From Candidatus Ideonella esbjergensis (lineage in GTDB: Bacteria > Pseudomonadota > Gammaproteobacteria > Burkholderiales > Burkholderiaceae_C), in the NCBI GenBank assembly GCA_016710065.1, contig JADJLP010000010.1, positions 310,001-374,000 on the forward strand: a DNA stretch of 64,000 nucleotides. The letters are read 5' to 3'. How positions within the stretch are numbered: position 1 is the stretch's first letter; every line of letters begins with the position of its first letter. The translations under genes were made by a program, and so were the position numbers. Below, piece after piece: positions 45,773 through 55,710 of the stretch. The notes under the pieces are model-generated. The model had not been told where the DNA came from. It did no database searches and saw nothing but the letters and a program-made list of their open reading frames with translations.

Positions 45773-47248
45773 TCATTGAATCTTGGACACAGCCACGTGC
45801 TTGAGCAACGCGTCCACCGAGGTGTGCATCACATCGGTGAAGGGCTTGGGGTACAGGCCCATGACCAGCGTGGCCACGGCCAGCACGGTCATCATGAAAA
45901 ATTCGCGGGCGTTGATGTCGGTGAGGCCACGCACCTTGTCGTTGGTGACGTCGCCAAAGTACACGCGCTTGTACATCCACAGTGAGTAGGCGGCGCCGAA
46001 GATCAGGGCCGTGGCGGCCAGGGCGCCGATCCAGAAGTTGAACTTCACTGCACCCAGGATCACCATCCACTCGCCGATGAAGCCTGCAGTGCCCGGCAGG
46101 CCGCAGTTGGCCATGGTGAAGAACAGCGCAAAGGCCGCGAACTTTGGCATGGTGTTCACCACGCCGCCGTAGCTGGCGATCTCGCGCGAGTGGACGCGGT
46201 CGTACAGCACGCCGATGGACAGGAACATCGCGCCCGAGACAAAGCCGTGCGAGATCATCTGCACGATGCCGCCGGACATGCCCAGTTCATTGAAGATGAA
46301 GAAGCCCAGGGTCACGAAACCCATGTGAGCGATCGACGAATAGGCCACCAGCTTCTTCATGTCGGTCTGCACCATGGCCACCAATCCGATGTAGACCACG
46401 GCAATCAGGCTCAGTGCGATGATCACGCCCGCGTACTGGTGCGAGGCATCGGGGGCGATGGGCAGCGAGAAGCGCAGGAAGCCGTAGGCGCCGAGCTTCA
46501 GCATGATGGCGGCCAGCACCACCGAGCCGCCGGTTGGCGCTTCCACGTGGGCATCGGGCAACCAGGTGTGCACTGGCCACATCGGCACCTTGACCGAGAA
46601 GGCAGCGAAGAAGGCGAAGAACAGCAGTGCCTGCGCGTTCAGGGGCAGCGGCAGCTTGTGCCAGGTTTGAATGTCGAAGCTGCCACCCGACTTGAAGTAC
46701 AGGTAGGTCAGCGCGACCAGCATCAACAGCGAACCCAGCAGCGTGTACAGGAAGAACTTGAAGGCCGCATAGACGCGGTTGGGGCCGCCCCAGACACCGA
46801 TGATGATGTACATCGGGATCAGCGTGGCCTCGAAGAACACGTAGAACAGCATGCCGTCAGCGGCAGCAAACACGCCCACCATCAGGCCAGACAGGATCAG
46901 GAAGGCTCCCAGGTACTGGTGGACGCGGTCGGTGATCACCTCCCAGCCGGCGATCACCACGATGACGGTGATGAAGGCGGTGAGCAGCACGAACCAGACC
47001 GAGATGCCGTCCACACCCAGGAAGTAGTGGACATTGAACCGCTCGATCCAGACCAGGTTCTCCTGGAACTGCAGGGCCGCCGTGTCCAGGTGGAAACCGG
47101 TGATCAACGGCAAGGTGACCAGGAAACTGAGGATGGCACCGACCAGCGCGATCCAGCGGGCTGCGCCCGGGTTCTCGCTGCGGCCCACCGCCAGCAGGAT
47201 GGTGCCGAATGCGATCGGCAACCAGATGGCAACGCTCAAAAGACCCAT
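45773..47248 (-). CDS. nuoM: NADH-quinone oxidoreductase subunit M
   Basis: A 491-residue antiporter-like membrane subunit of complex I. It contains FEATLIPMYIIIGVWGG with the broken-helix Glu, KVPMWPVHTWLPDAHVEAPTGGS with the channel Lys/His, and AYSSIAHMGFVTLGF. A GGAGA ribosome site precedes ATG 47248. It sits between nuoL and nuoN with 19- to 21-base gaps. Confidence 0.97.
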   Translation of the reverse strand: MGLLSVAIWLPIAFGTILLAVGRSENPGAARWIALVGAILSFLVTLPLITGFHLDTAALQFQENLVWIERFNVHYFLGVDGISVWFVLLTAFITVIVVIAGWEVITDRVHQYLGAFLILSGLMVGVFAAADGMLFYVFFEATLIPMYIIIGVWGGPNRVYAAFKFFLYTLLGSLLMLVALTYLYFKSGGSFDIQTWHKLPLPLNAQALLFFAFFAAFSVKVPMWPVHTWLPDAHVEAPTGGSVVLAAIMLKLGAYGFLRFSLPIAPDASHQYAGVIIALSLIAVVYIGLVAMVQTDMKKLVAYSSIAHMGFVTLGFFIFNELGMSGGIVQMISHGFVSGAMFLSIGVLYDRVHSREIASYGGVVNTMPKFAAFALFFTMANCGLPGTAGFIGEWMVILGAVKFNFWIGALAATALIFGAAYSLWMYKRVYFGDVTNDKVRGLTDINAREFFMMTVLAVATLVMGLYPKPFTDVMHTSVDALLKHVAVSKIQ

Positions 47249-47269
47249 TTTGTTGTTCTCCGCCTTTGG

Positions 47270-49300
47270 TCAGAACGCCAGAAGGCTCTGCAGGACTGGC
47301 CGCAAAAAGGGCCACAGTTGCCAGGTCATCAGACCGAAGATGCCCAGCACCATCACCAAGGCATACCAGGAGAGCAGGCCCGTTTGCATCCGGCGCACCA
47401 CCCCTGCGAAACTGCCCACCGCATTGGCAGAGCCGTTGACCAGCGCCCCGTCGATCAGCGCCACGTCACCGCCCTTCCACAGGCCATTGCCCAGCATGCG
47501 GGCCCCGGCCGACAGCACGTTCTCGTTGAACCAGTCCATGTAGTACTTGTTCTCGAGGATGCGAACGATGGGTGAGCAGGTGCGCGCGATGGCTGCCGGA
47601 ATCTCGGGTTTGACCATGTAGAAGAAGTACGACACTGCCACGCCGGCCAGTGCCAGCCAGAACGGCAGCGTGCCAAAGGCATGCAGGGCCATGGCAGTGG
47701 CGCCATGGAACTCGTGTGCCAGCTCTTCCATCGCATGGTGGGCATGCCCGTTGACGATGATCGAATCCTTCATCAGATCGCCAAACAGCATGGGCTGGAT
47801 GGTCAGGAAGCCGATCACCACCGAGGGAATGGCCAGCAGCAGCAGCGGTGCCGTCACCACCCAGGGGGACTCGTGCGGATCATGGTGCTCGGCATGCTCG
47901 TCATGGTGATCGTGCTCTCCCGGGAAGGGCTTGTGGTGGAAGCGCTCCTTGCCGTGGAAGACCAGGAAGTACATGCGGAACGAATAGAAGGCGGTGACGA
48001 ACACGCCGGCGATCACCGCGAACTGCGCAAAACCGGCGCCAGGCAGGTGGCTGGCGGCCACGGCCTCGATGATGGAATCCTTGGAGTAGAAACCGGCGAA
48101 GAACGGTGTACCGATCAAGGCCAGCGAGCCCAGCAGCGAGGTGATCCAGGTCAGGGGCATGTACTTGCGCAGGCCGCCCATGTTGCGGATGTCCTGATCA
48201 TGGTGCATGCCGATGATGACCGAGCCCGCCGCGAGGAACAGCAGAGCCTTGAAGAAGGCGTGGGTCATCAGGTGGAACACGGCAACGTTGTAGGCCGAGA
48301 CGCCCAGCGCCACCGTCATGTAGCCCAGCTGCGAGAGCGTGGAGTAGGCCACCACACGTTTGATGTCGTTCTGGATGATGCCCAGGAAGCCCATGAACAG
48401 CGCGGTGATGGCGCCGATGACCAGCACGAAGTTCAGCGCCACATCGCTCAACTCGAACAGCGGTGACATGCGCGTGACCATGAAGATGCCGGCCGTCACC
48501 ATGGTGGCGGCGTGGATCAGCGCCGAGATGGGCGTGGGGCCCTCCATTGAGTCGGGCAGCCACACATGCAGGGGGAATTGGGCCGATTTGCCCATGGCGC
48601 CGATGAACAAGCAGATGCAGGCCACCGTCAGCATGTTCCAGTCGGAACCCGGGAACACGAACTTGGACAGTTCATCCGACTTGGCGAAGACCTCGGCGTA
48701 GTTCAGCGAGCCGCCGAAGGCCAGGATCAGGCCGATGCCCAGGATGAAGCCGAAATCGCCCACGCGGTTGACCAGGAAGGCCTTCATGTTAGCGAAGATG
48801 GCCGTGGGCTTCTTGAACCAGAAGCCGATCAGCAGGTACGACACCAGACCCACCGCCTCCCAGCCAAAGAACAATTGCAGGAAGTTGTTGCTCATGACCA
48901 GCATGAGCATCGAGAAGGTGAACAGCGAGATGTACGAGAAGAAGCGCTGGTAGCCCGGGTCTTCTTCCATATAGCCGATGGTGTAGATGTGCACCATCAG
49001 CGACACGAAGGTCACCACGCACATCATCATCGCGGTCAGGCCGTCGATGAGGAAACCGACCTCCATCTTCAGGCCGCCCACGTTCATCCACTCGTAGATG
49101 GTTTGGTTGTAGCGCGCGCCAGCAGCCACATCCATCATCACCGAGACGGAGATGATGAAGGCGATGAGCACGCCCAGGATGGTCAACACGTGCGAGCCGC
49201 GGCGGCCCACAGTCTTGCCAAACAGCCCGGCCAGGATGGAGCCGGCCAATGGTGCCAGCGGCACCGCCAGCAGCAGGTTCGAGGAAAGTTGTGCAGACAT
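47270..49300 (-). CDS. nuoL: NADH-quinone oxidoreductase subunit L
   Basis: A 676-residue subunit, the most distal proton channel, with the long C-terminal lateral helix characteristic of NuoL (the region ending GLMTWQLWPFLRPVLQSLL). It has the channel segment KSAQFPLHVWLPDSMEGPTP and FFGWEAVGLVSYLLIGFW. A His/Asp-rich loop (EHDHHDEHAEHHDPHESP) near residue 470 lies between helices and could bind metal, though such loops vary in the family. ATG at 49300 matches the family N-terminus MSAQLSSNLLLAVPLAP. Confidence 0.97.
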   Translation of the reverse strand: MSAQLSSNLLLAVPLAPLAGSILAGLFGKTVGRRGSHVLTILGVLIAFIISVSVMMDVAAGARYNQTIYEWMNVGGLKMEVGFLIDGLTAMMMCVVTFVSLMVHIYTIGYMEEDPGYQRFFSYISLFTFSMLMLVMSNNFLQLFFGWEAVGLVSYLLIGFWFKKPTAIFANMKAFLVNRVGDFGFILGIGLILAFGGSLNYAEVFAKSDELSKFVFPGSDWNMLTVACICLFIGAMGKSAQFPLHVWLPDSMEGPTPISALIHAATMVTAGIFMVTRMSPLFELSDVALNFVLVIGAITALFMGFLGIIQNDIKRVVAYSTLSQLGYMTVALGVSAYNVAVFHLMTHAFFKALLFLAAGSVIIGMHHDQDIRNMGGLRKYMPLTWITSLLGSLALIGTPFFAGFYSKDSIIEAVAASHLPGAGFAQFAVIAGVFVTAFYSFRMYFLVFHGKERFHHKPFPGEHDHHDEHAEHHDPHESPWVVTAPLLLLAIPSVVIGFLTIQPMLFGDLMKDSIIVNGHAHHAMEELAHEFHGATAMALHAFGTLPFWLALAGVAVSYFFYMVKPEIPAAIARTCSPIVRILENKYYMDWFNENVLSAGARMLGNGLWKGGDVALIDGALVNGSANAVGSFAGVVRRMQTGLLSWYALVMVLGIFGLMTWQLWPFLRPVLQSLLAF

Positions 49301-49325
49301 GTTCTTCGGGGCTTTCTGTTCGGGG

Positions 49326-49643
49326 TCAGCCCTTGAGGGTGTCAAGCTCGTCCACCGCGATGGTGGAGCGGTTGCGGAACAGCACGACCAGGATGGCCAG
49401 ACCGATGGCCGATTCGGCGGCGGCCACGGTAAGGATGAAGAACACGAAGACTTGGCCTTGCATGTCGCCCAGGTAGTGCGAGAAGGCCACGAAGTTCATG
49501 TTCACCGCCAGCAGCATCAGCTCAATGGCCATCAGCAGCACGATCAGGTTGCGGCGGTTCATGAAGATGCCCACCACCGACAGCGCAAACAGGAAGCCGC
49601 CCAGCGTAAGGTAGTGGTACAGGGTGATGCCGTTGGCGCTCAT
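49326..49643 (-). CDS. nuoK: NADH-quinone oxidoreductase subunit K
   Basis: A 105-residue, three-helix membrane subunit of complex I. The conserved membrane glutamates are in MAIELMLLAVNMNFVAF and AAAESAIGLAILV. The ATG overlaps the nuoJ stop as ATGA. The length and the opening ITLYHYLTLGGFLFALSVVG are those of betaproteobacterial NuoK. Confidence 0.96.
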   Translation of the reverse strand: MSANGITLYHYLTLGGFLFALSVVGIFMNRRNLIVLLMAIELMLLAVNMNFVAFSHYLGDMQGQVFVFFILTVAAAESAIGLAILVVLFRNRSTIAVDELDTLKG

Positions 49644-50278
49644 GCCTGGCCTCCTTCGGTGGTCTTGGGCAGCGACGGGGCTTCGATGGTGGCGGGCATC
49701 TGCACCATGCGCAGACGGTCAGAGGCCTTCACGCGAACCTGCTCGCCAGGGTTCTGCGACTTCGAATCCTTGCGCTTGCGCAGCGTCAGTGCGATGGCCG
49801 AAACCATGGCCACCAGCAGCAGCACGGCCGCCACTTCCAGCGGGTAGAGGTACTGAGTGTAGATCTGCACGCCCAGCGCATGGGTGTTGCCCATCTTCAC
49901 CACGGCAGGCTCCATGGCCCGGGCCACTGGCAGGTTGAACCCAGCCTTCATCACCAGGGCGATTTCAAGCGCAATCAGCACACCAACGAAGCCAGCCAAA
50001 GGGAAATTGGCCCAGAAGCCCTCGCGCATGCTGTCGGTGTTGATATCCAACATCATCACCACGAACAGGAACAGCACCATCACGGCACCCACGTAGACCA
50101 GCACCAATGTGATGGCCAGGAACTCGGCCTGCAGCAGCATCCACACACACGACGCGCTGAAGAACGCCAGCACCAGGTAGAGAGTGGCATGCACGGTGTT
50201 GCGGGAGGTGATGACCAAAAAGGCCGCCACCAGCAGCACGGCCGAGAAGAGGTAGAACAAAGCGGAGATCGTGTTCAT
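49640..50278 (-). CDS. nuoJ: NADH-quinone oxidoreductase subunit J
   Basis: A 212-residue membrane subunit with five helices and the conserved segment VLVYVGAVMVLFLFVVMML, the kinked helix near the quinone/proton coupling region. The C-terminal ~50 residues are a hydrophilic tail beyond the last helix (RKRKDSKSQNPGEQVRVK...), a common extension in this group. A 66-base gap separates it from nuoI, with no clear signals. Confidence 0.95.
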   Translation of the reverse strand: MNTISALFYLFSAVLLVAAFLVITSRNTVHATLYLVLAFFSASCVWMLLQAEFLAITLVLVYVGAVMVLFLFVVMMLDINTDSMREGFWANFPLAGFVGVLIALEIALVMKAGFNLPVARAMEPAVVKMGNTHALGVQIYTQYLYPLEVAAVLLLVAMVSAIALTLRKRKDSKSQNPGEQVRVKASDRLRMVQMPATIEAPSLPKTTEGGQA

Positions 50279-50344
50279 CGTGTATTCGCGCCTGAATGCG
50301 TTGTGACCGTAGCGGCGGCAGGTATCGCTGCCTTGCCCTGGGCC

Positions 50345-50848
50345 TCAGCGGTACTTGGCGTCGGCCTCCTTGTTGGCGGCAATTTCCTGTTCGTAGCGGT
50401 CACCAATGGCCAGCAGCATGTCCTTGGTGTAGTACAGGTCGCCAGGCTTTTCGCCGTGGTAGTCGAAGATGTGTGTCTCGACGATGGAGTCCACCGGACA
50501 GCTCTCTTCGCAGAAACCGCAGAAGATGCACTTGGTGAGGTCGATGTCGTAGCGCGTGGTGCGGCGCGAGCCGTCCTCGCGCTGACCGGCCTCGATGGTG
50601 ATGGCCATGGCCGGGCATACGGCCTCGCACAGCTTGCAGGCGATGCAGCGCTCTTCACCGTTCTCGTAGCGGCGCAGCGCGTGCAGGCCGCGGAAGCGCG
50701 GCGACAGCGGCGTGCGCTCTTCGGGGTACTGCACCGTGATCTTGCGCGCGAAGAAGTGGCGACCGGTGACGGCCAGACCCTTCCAGAGCTCAAGCAGCAG
50801 GAAGCTCGAGAAGATGTCCTTGAAGGACGCAGATTGGGATGTAGACAT
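50345..50848 (-). CDS. nuoI: NADH-quinone oxidoreductase subunit I
   Basis: A 167-residue ferredoxin-like subunit of the peripheral arm carrying the two [4Fe-4S] clusters N6a and N6b. The two cluster motifs CIACKLCEAVCP and CIFCGFCEESCP are complete. The N-terminal helix (FSSFLLLELWKGLAVTGRHFF) anchors it to the membrane surface. The C-terminal KDMLLAIGDRYE is typical. Confidence 0.97.
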   Translation of the reverse strand: MSTSQSASFKDIFSSFLLLELWKGLAVTGRHFFARKITVQYPEERTPLSPRFRGLHALRRYENGEERCIACKLCEAVCPAMAITIEAGQREDGSRRTTRYDIDLTKCIFCGFCEESCPVDSIVETHIFDYHGEKPGDLYYTKDMLLAIGDRYEQEIAANKEADAKYR

Positions 50849-50866
50849 GGTGTTGCTTGCCTCGCC

Positions 50867-51931
50867 TTACTTCCAGATGTTGAAAGGCGACTGGATCCAC
50901 AGACCCACGACGACCAGCCACACCAGCGTGACGGGGATGAAGATCTTCCAGCCCAGACGCATGATCTGGTCATAGCGGTAGCGCGGGAACGAGGCCCGCA
51001 CCCACAGGAACATCGTGACGACCACGAAGACCTTGATGCCCAGCCAGATCCAGCCCGGGATGAAGCTCAGGAAGGCCACAGGGCTGTCCCAGCCACCCAG
51101 GAACAGAACCGTGGTGAGCATGGACACCAGGATCATGTTGGCGTATTCACCCAGGAAGAACATGGCGAAGGACATGCCCGAGTACTCGATCATGTGGCCG
51201 GCGACAATCTCCGACTCGCCTTCCACCACGTCGAACGGGTGGCGGTTGGTCTCGGCCAGGCCGGAGATGAAGTAGACGAGGAAGATGGGCAGCAACGACA
51301 GCCAGTTCCAGGACAGGAAGCTCAAGCCCATGTCGGCGAACATGCCCCTCTGCTGGCTCGTCACCACCTCGGTCATGTTCAGGCTGCCGGTCACCATGAC
51401 GATGATCACCAGTGCAAAGCCCATCGGGATCTCGTAGCTCACCATCTGGGCCGTGGCACGCAGCGCGCCCAGCAGCGCGTACTTCGAGTTCGAGGCCCAG
51501 CCGGCGATGATCACGCCATACACCTCGATGGAGGTGATGGACATCAGCAGCAGCAGGCCGGCGTTGACATTGGCCAGCACCACTTCAGGACCGAAAGGCA
51601 CCACCACCCAGGCCGCCAAGGCCGGCATGATGGCCATGACCGGGCCGAGGTAGAACAGGGCCACGTTCTTTGCTGCGGTGGGCTTGATGACTTCCTTGAA
51701 GATCAGCTTGACCGCATCGGCGATGGGGGTGAGCAGACCGTATGGGCCCACACGGTTGGGACCTGGGCGAATCTGGGTCCAGCCGATGGCCACGCGCTCC
51801 CAAAGCGTCAGGTAGGCCACCAGGCCCATCAGCGGCGCCACGAGCACGACGATCTTGATCAGCGTCCAGACGACGGCCCACAAGGGACCGCCCATCAGGT
51901 TCAGCCCGAATTGGTTGATGGTTTCAATCAT
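50867..51931 (-). CDS. nuoH: NADH-quinone oxidoreductase subunit H
   Basis: A 354-residue membrane subunit with eight helices forming much of the quinone chamber. Diagnostic stretches are ERVAIGWTQIRPGPNRVGPYG, EIPMGFALVIIVM, the acidic quinone-site loop LAETNRHPFDVVEGESEIVAGHM, and RASFPRYRYDQIMRLGWK at the end. It starts 23 bases after the nuoG stop. Confidence 0.97.
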   Translation of the reverse strand: MIETINQFGLNLMGGPLWAVVWTLIKIVVLVAPLMGLVAYLTLWERVAIGWTQIRPGPNRVGPYGLLTPIADAVKLIFKEVIKPTAAKNVALFYLGPVMAIMPALAAWVVVPFGPEVVLANVNAGLLLLMSITSIEVYGVIIAGWASNSKYALLGALRATAQMVSYEIPMGFALVIIVMVTGSLNMTEVVTSQQRGMFADMGLSFLSWNWLSLLPIFLVYFISGLAETNRHPFDVVEGESEIVAGHMIEYSGMSFAMFFLGEYANMILVSMLTTVLFLGGWDSPVAFLSFIPGWIWLGIKVFVVVTMFLWVRASFPRYRYDQIMRLGWKIFIPVTLVWLVVVGLWIQSPFNIWK

Positions 51932-51954
51932 GTGTGCGTTCCTGCCTGGTGCTC

Positions 51955-54267
51955 TCAGGCCTTCTCGACCGTGAGGGCACCGAACATCGGGCCCAGGGCG
52001 GAGGTGGCGGCATGGCCTGCCGCCACGCGCACGGCGTTGGCAGCGAGGGTCGCGTCTTCACGGGCCGGCAGCACGGCGCTCGCGCCACCCTGACTGACCT
52101 TGACCTTGTCGCCGGACTGCAGGCCCAGTTGCGCCCAGAGCGTAGACGGAAGGCCCACGGCCGGGGCCTTGGCGTCTGCGGTGCGCTGCAGGGCGGATGC
52201 ACGGCGAACCACCGAATCGGTGCTGTAGACGGGCACATCGGCCACACGCTGCAAACCACCCAAGCCCGCCACAACCTGGGCTGCGCCCGCGCTGCGGTTG
52301 CTGAGGCGGCCGGCGATCGATGCGGCATCGCACAGGGCCTGTGCCCGCACCTCGTCGACGGACTCCTGGCTGAAGCCTTCCAGGCCCAGCAGGTTGCCCA
52401 GCACGCGCAAGACTTTCCAGGCCGGACGGCTGTCGCCGAGGCCCTTGACCACTCCCTGGAAGACCTGTAGGCGGCCCTCGGCGCTGACATAGCTGCCGGC
52501 GGTTTCGGTGAACGGCGCGATGGGCAGCATCACGTCGGCGTTGGCCACGGCGGCGTCCTTGAACGCGGTGAGCGCCACGACCAGGCCGGAGCCGTTCAGG
52601 GCCGCAGTGGCAGCCGCCGCATCGGCGGCATCCAGCGCCGGCTCCACATTCAGCAGCAACAGCGCCTTCATCGGCTGGCTCAGCATCTGGCCGGCGTGGA
52701 GGCCGCCGTCCTGCGGTTGTGCGCCCACCAGTTGCGCGCCCACAGTGTTGGCAGCCTCGGTGAAGTAGCCCACGGTGGCACCGGTGTGCTCGCCGATGAA
52801 GTTGGCCAGCGCCAGCAGCGTCGACGCTTGCGGGTGCTGTGCAGCCGCATTGCCCAGCAGGACGGCCTTGTGCTCGCCGCTCAGCAGCGCGTTGGCCACG
52901 GCTTCAGCGTCGGCATTGACCAGGGCCGTGGCGGGGGCAGCGACACCGCAGGCGGTAGCCACATAGCCGGCCACATCGGCGAGGGCCTGGGCCCAGGCGT
53001 CGGGCGCGGCCGTGATGCGCGCCGCCACGGGCATGGCCCAGTCGTCATTCAGCGCGTTGAGGCTCAGCACCAAGGCACCGTGGCGCGCGGCCTGGCGGAT
53101 GCGCTGGGCCAGCAGCGGGTGGTCCTTGCGCAGGAACGAACCCACCACGAAGGCACGGTCCAGCTTGCTCAGCGAGGCGATGGAGGTTCCCAGCCAGCGG
53201 GCGCCGTCACCGGTGGTGAAGTCGGTATGGCGCAAGCGGTGGTCGACGTTGTCGCTGCCCAGGCCACGCACCAGCTTGGCCAGCAGGTGCAGTTCTTCGA
53301 CCGTGCTGCTGCCAGCGGCCACCGCACCGATGCCAGCGGCACCGAACTCGACCTTGACGCGCTTGAGGCCGTCGGCCACGTAGCCCAGGGCGGTGTTCCA
53401 GTCGACTTCGCGCCACTGGCCACCCTGTTTGATCATGGGAGTGGTCAGGCGCTGGTCGCTGTTGAGGGCTTCATAGCTGAAACGGTCACGGTCAGCGATC
53501 CAACACTCGTTGACGTCTTCGTTCTCAAGTGCCACCACGCGCAGCACCTGGTCGTTCTTGACCTGCACGATGATGTTGGTGCCGGTGCTGTCGTGCGGGC
53601 TCACGCTCTTGCGGCGGGCCAACTCCCAGGTGCGGGCGCTGTAGCGGAAGGGCTTGCTGGTGAGCGCGCCGACGGGGCAGACGTCGATCATGTTGCCCGA
53701 CAGCTCGGAATCGATGGTCTGGCCGATGAAGGTGGTGATCTCGGCGTGCTCACCACGGTTCTGCATGCCCAGTTCCATCACGCCGGCGATCTCCTGGCCG
53801 AAGCGCACGCAGCGGGTGCAGTGGATGCAACGGCTCATCTCCTCCATAGAGATCAGCGGGCCCACGTTCTTGTGGAAGACCACGCGCTTTTCTTCCTGGT
53901 AGCGCGAACTGGTACCGCCATAGCCCACGGCCAGATCCTGCAGCTGGCATTCACCGCCCTGGTCGCAGATGGGGCAATCGAGCGGGTGGTTGATGAGGAG
54001 GAACTCCATCACCGACTTCTGGGCCTTGATGGCCTTGTCGCTCTTGGTGTGCACCACCATGCCCTGAGTGACGGGCGTGGCGCAGGCCGGCATGGGCTTG
54101 GGCGCCTTCTCGACCTCCACCAGGCACATGCGGCAGCTGGCGGCGATGGAGAGCTTCCTGTGATAGCAGAAGTGCGGGATGGTGAGGCCGGCCGCGTCGG
54201 CCGCATGCATCACCATGCTGCCTTCGGGAACCGAGACCTTCTTGCCGTCGAGTTGGATTTCAAGCAT
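51955..54267 (-). CDS. nuoG: NADH-quinone oxidoreductase subunit G
   Basis: A 770-residue iron-sulfur subunit of the peripheral arm. The N-terminal [2Fe-2S] site uses Cys34, Cys45, Cys48 and Cys62. Then come the His/Cys N5-type site (HPLDCPICDQGGEC) and a further [4Fe-4S] set (CIHCTRCVRFGQE). The C-terminal two-thirds is a degenerate molybdopterin-oxidoreductase-like domain that is Ala-rich here and shorter than in E. coli (about 910 residues). ATG 54267 follows a 93-base gap after nuoF that contains a palindromic repeat. Confidence 0.96.
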   Translation of the reverse strand: MLEIQLDGKKVSVPEGSMVMHAADAAGLTIPHFCYHRKLSIAASCRMCLVEVEKAPKPMPACATPVTQGMVVHTKSDKAIKAQKSVMEFLLINHPLDCPICDQGGECQLQDLAVGYGGTSSRYQEEKRVVFHKNVGPLISMEEMSRCIHCTRCVRFGQEIAGVMELGMQNRGEHAEITTFIGQTIDSELSGNMIDVCPVGALTSKPFRYSARTWELARRKSVSPHDSTGTNIIVQVKNDQVLRVVALENEDVNECWIADRDRFSYEALNSDQRLTTPMIKQGGQWREVDWNTALGYVADGLKRVKVEFGAAGIGAVAAGSSTVEELHLLAKLVRGLGSDNVDHRLRHTDFTTGDGARWLGTSIASLSKLDRAFVVGSFLRKDHPLLAQRIRQAARHGALVLSLNALNDDWAMPVAARITAAPDAWAQALADVAGYVATACGVAAPATALVNADAEAVANALLSGEHKAVLLGNAAAQHPQASTLLALANFIGEHTGATVGYFTEAANTVGAQLVGAQPQDGGLHAGQMLSQPMKALLLLNVEPALDAADAAAATAALNGSGLVVALTAFKDAAVANADVMLPIAPFTETAGSYVSAEGRLQVFQGVVKGLGDSRPAWKVLRVLGNLLGLEGFSQESVDEVRAQALCDAASIAGRLSNRSAGAAQVVAGLGGLQRVADVPVYSTDSVVRRASALQRTADAKAPAVGLPSTLWAQLGLQSGDKVKVSQGGASAVLPAREDATLAANAVRVAAGHAATSALGPMFGALTVEKA

Positions 54268-54300
54268 CTTTATTTACCTGCCGATCCGGGCTTCCGCCGG

Positions 54301-54357
54301 GCCGTCCCAAGGAAGGCCAGCCCCCTCGGGGGCGGCGAGGCACGCCGAGCGTGGGGG
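54301..54357. repeat. GC-rich inverted repeat in the nuoF-nuoG gap
   Basis: Within the 93-base gap lies a short inverted repeat gccccc-tc-gggggc at 54320-54333, followed by ggcgaggcacgccgagcgtggggg. Related GC-rich elements with a cccc...gggg core and a gagcgtggggg tail are, from memory, common intergenic repeats in Comamonadaceae. Only one copy is seen in this window, so that assignment is tentative. It splits the otherwise tightly packed nuo operon. Confidence 0.45.
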
Positions 54358-54360
54358 TAT

Positions 54361-55707
54361 TTAGACATACGGTGCGACCGTGCAGGTCTTGTGTTCGACG
54401 TGATGGACGAATTCGTCGCGGAAGTGCTTGAGCATGCCGCGCACCGGCATGGCCGCCGCGTCGCCCAGCGCGCAGATAGTGCGACCCATGATGTTCTCGG
54501 CCACGTTGTCCAGCAGTGCCAGGTCGTCGGCACGGCCCTGGCCGTGTTCGAGACGCTGGACCAGGCGGTGCAGCCAGCCCGTGCCTTCGCGGCAAGGCGT
54601 GCACTGACCGCAGGATTCGTGGGCGTAGAAATAGGACAGGCGCTCAAGGCTCTTGACCATGCAGCGGGTTTCGTCCATCACGATGACGGCACCCGAGCCC
54701 AACATGGAGCCGGCCTTGCTGATGGAGTCATAGTCCATCGTGCATTCCATCATCACTGCGGCCGGCAACACCGGCGACGACGAGCCGCCCGGGATCACGG
54801 CCTTGAGCTTCTTGCCACCCTTGACGCCACCTGCGAGTTCCAGCAACGTGGCGAAAGGCGTGCCCATGGGCACCTCGTAGTTGCCAGGCTGTTCCACGTC
54901 ACCCACCATCGAGAAGATCTTGGTGCCGCCGTTGTTGGGCTTGCCGCATTCGAGGTAGGCCTGGCCGCCATTGCGGATGATCCAGGGCACCGCCGCGAAG
55001 GTCTCGGTGTTGTTGATGGTGGTGGGGCGGCCATACAGACCGAAGCTGGCCGGGAACGGCGGCTTGAAGCGGGGCTGGCCCTTCTTTCCTTCCACCGATT
55101 CGAGCAGTGCGGTTTCTTCGCCGCAGATGTAGGCACCAAAGCCATGGTGGGCGTGCAACTGGAAGCTGAAGTTGCTGCCCAGGATATTGTTGCCCAGCAG
55201 GCCTGCGGCGCGGGCCTCTTCCAGAGCCGCTTCGAAGCGCTCGTAGACCTCGAAGATCTCGCCGTGAATGTAGTTGTAGCCCACGGTGATGCCCATCGCG
55301 TAGGCCGCGATGATCATGCCTTCGATCACAATGTGGGGGTTGAACATCAGGATGTCGCGGTCCTTACAGGTGCCAGGCTCGCCTTCATCGCTGTTGCACA
55401 CCAGGTACTTCTGCACCGGCAGCGCGCGGGGCATGAAGCTCCACTTCAGGCCGGTGGGAAAGCCCGCACCGCCACGGCCGCGCAGGCCGGAATTCTTGAC
55501 CTCGGCCACAACCTGGTCGGTGGTCATGGCCTCGCCGCCGTCCACACCCAGGATCTTGCGCAGGGCCTTGTAGCCGCCGCGCGCCTGGTAATCGGCCAGA
55601 CGCCAGTTGCTGCCGTTCAGGCCTGCATAGATCTGGGCGCCGATGTGGCGGTCATGGAAACAGGTTTCGACACCCTGGGACTGGAAACGGGAAAGATCGA
55701 GTGCCAT
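54361..55707 (-). CDS. nuoF: NADH-quinone oxidoreductase subunit F (NADH-binding)
   Basis: A 448-residue subunit holding the FMN, the NADH site and cluster N3. Motifs are GLRGRGGAGFPTGLKWSF (NADH/FMN), GAYICGEETALLESVEG, and the cluster ligands in ESCGQCTPCREGTGW with a later Cys in RTICALGDAA. It starts three bases after the nuoE stop. NADH oxidation enters the chain here and passes electrons to NuoE and NuoG. Confidence 0.97.
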   Translation of the reverse strand: MALDLSRFQSQGVETCFHDRHIGAQIYAGLNGSNWRLADYQARGGYKALRKILGVDGGEAMTTDQVVAEVKNSGLRGRGGAGFPTGLKWSFMPRALPVQKYLVCNSDEGEPGTCKDRDILMFNPHIVIEGMIIAAYAMGITVGYNYIHGEIFEVYERFEAALEEARAAGLLGNNILGSNFSFQLHAHHGFGAYICGEETALLESVEGKKGQPRFKPPFPASFGLYGRPTTINNTETFAAVPWIIRNGGQAYLECGKPNNGGTKIFSMVGDVEQPGNYEVPMGTPFATLLELAGGVKGGKKLKAVIPGGSSSPVLPAAVMMECTMDYDSISKAGSMLGSGAVIVMDETRCMVKSLERLSYFYAHESCGQCTPCREGTGWLHRLVQRLEHGQGRADDLALLDNVAENIMGRTICALGDAAAMPVRGMLKHFRDEFVHHVEHKTCTVAPYV

Positions 55708-55710
55708 GGC

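Noticed and set aside
49900..49930. Plus-strand small open frames opposite nuoJ-nuoI as accessory genes
   Set aside because: They lie opposite conserved membrane-subunit genes and show no ribosome site or family pattern.
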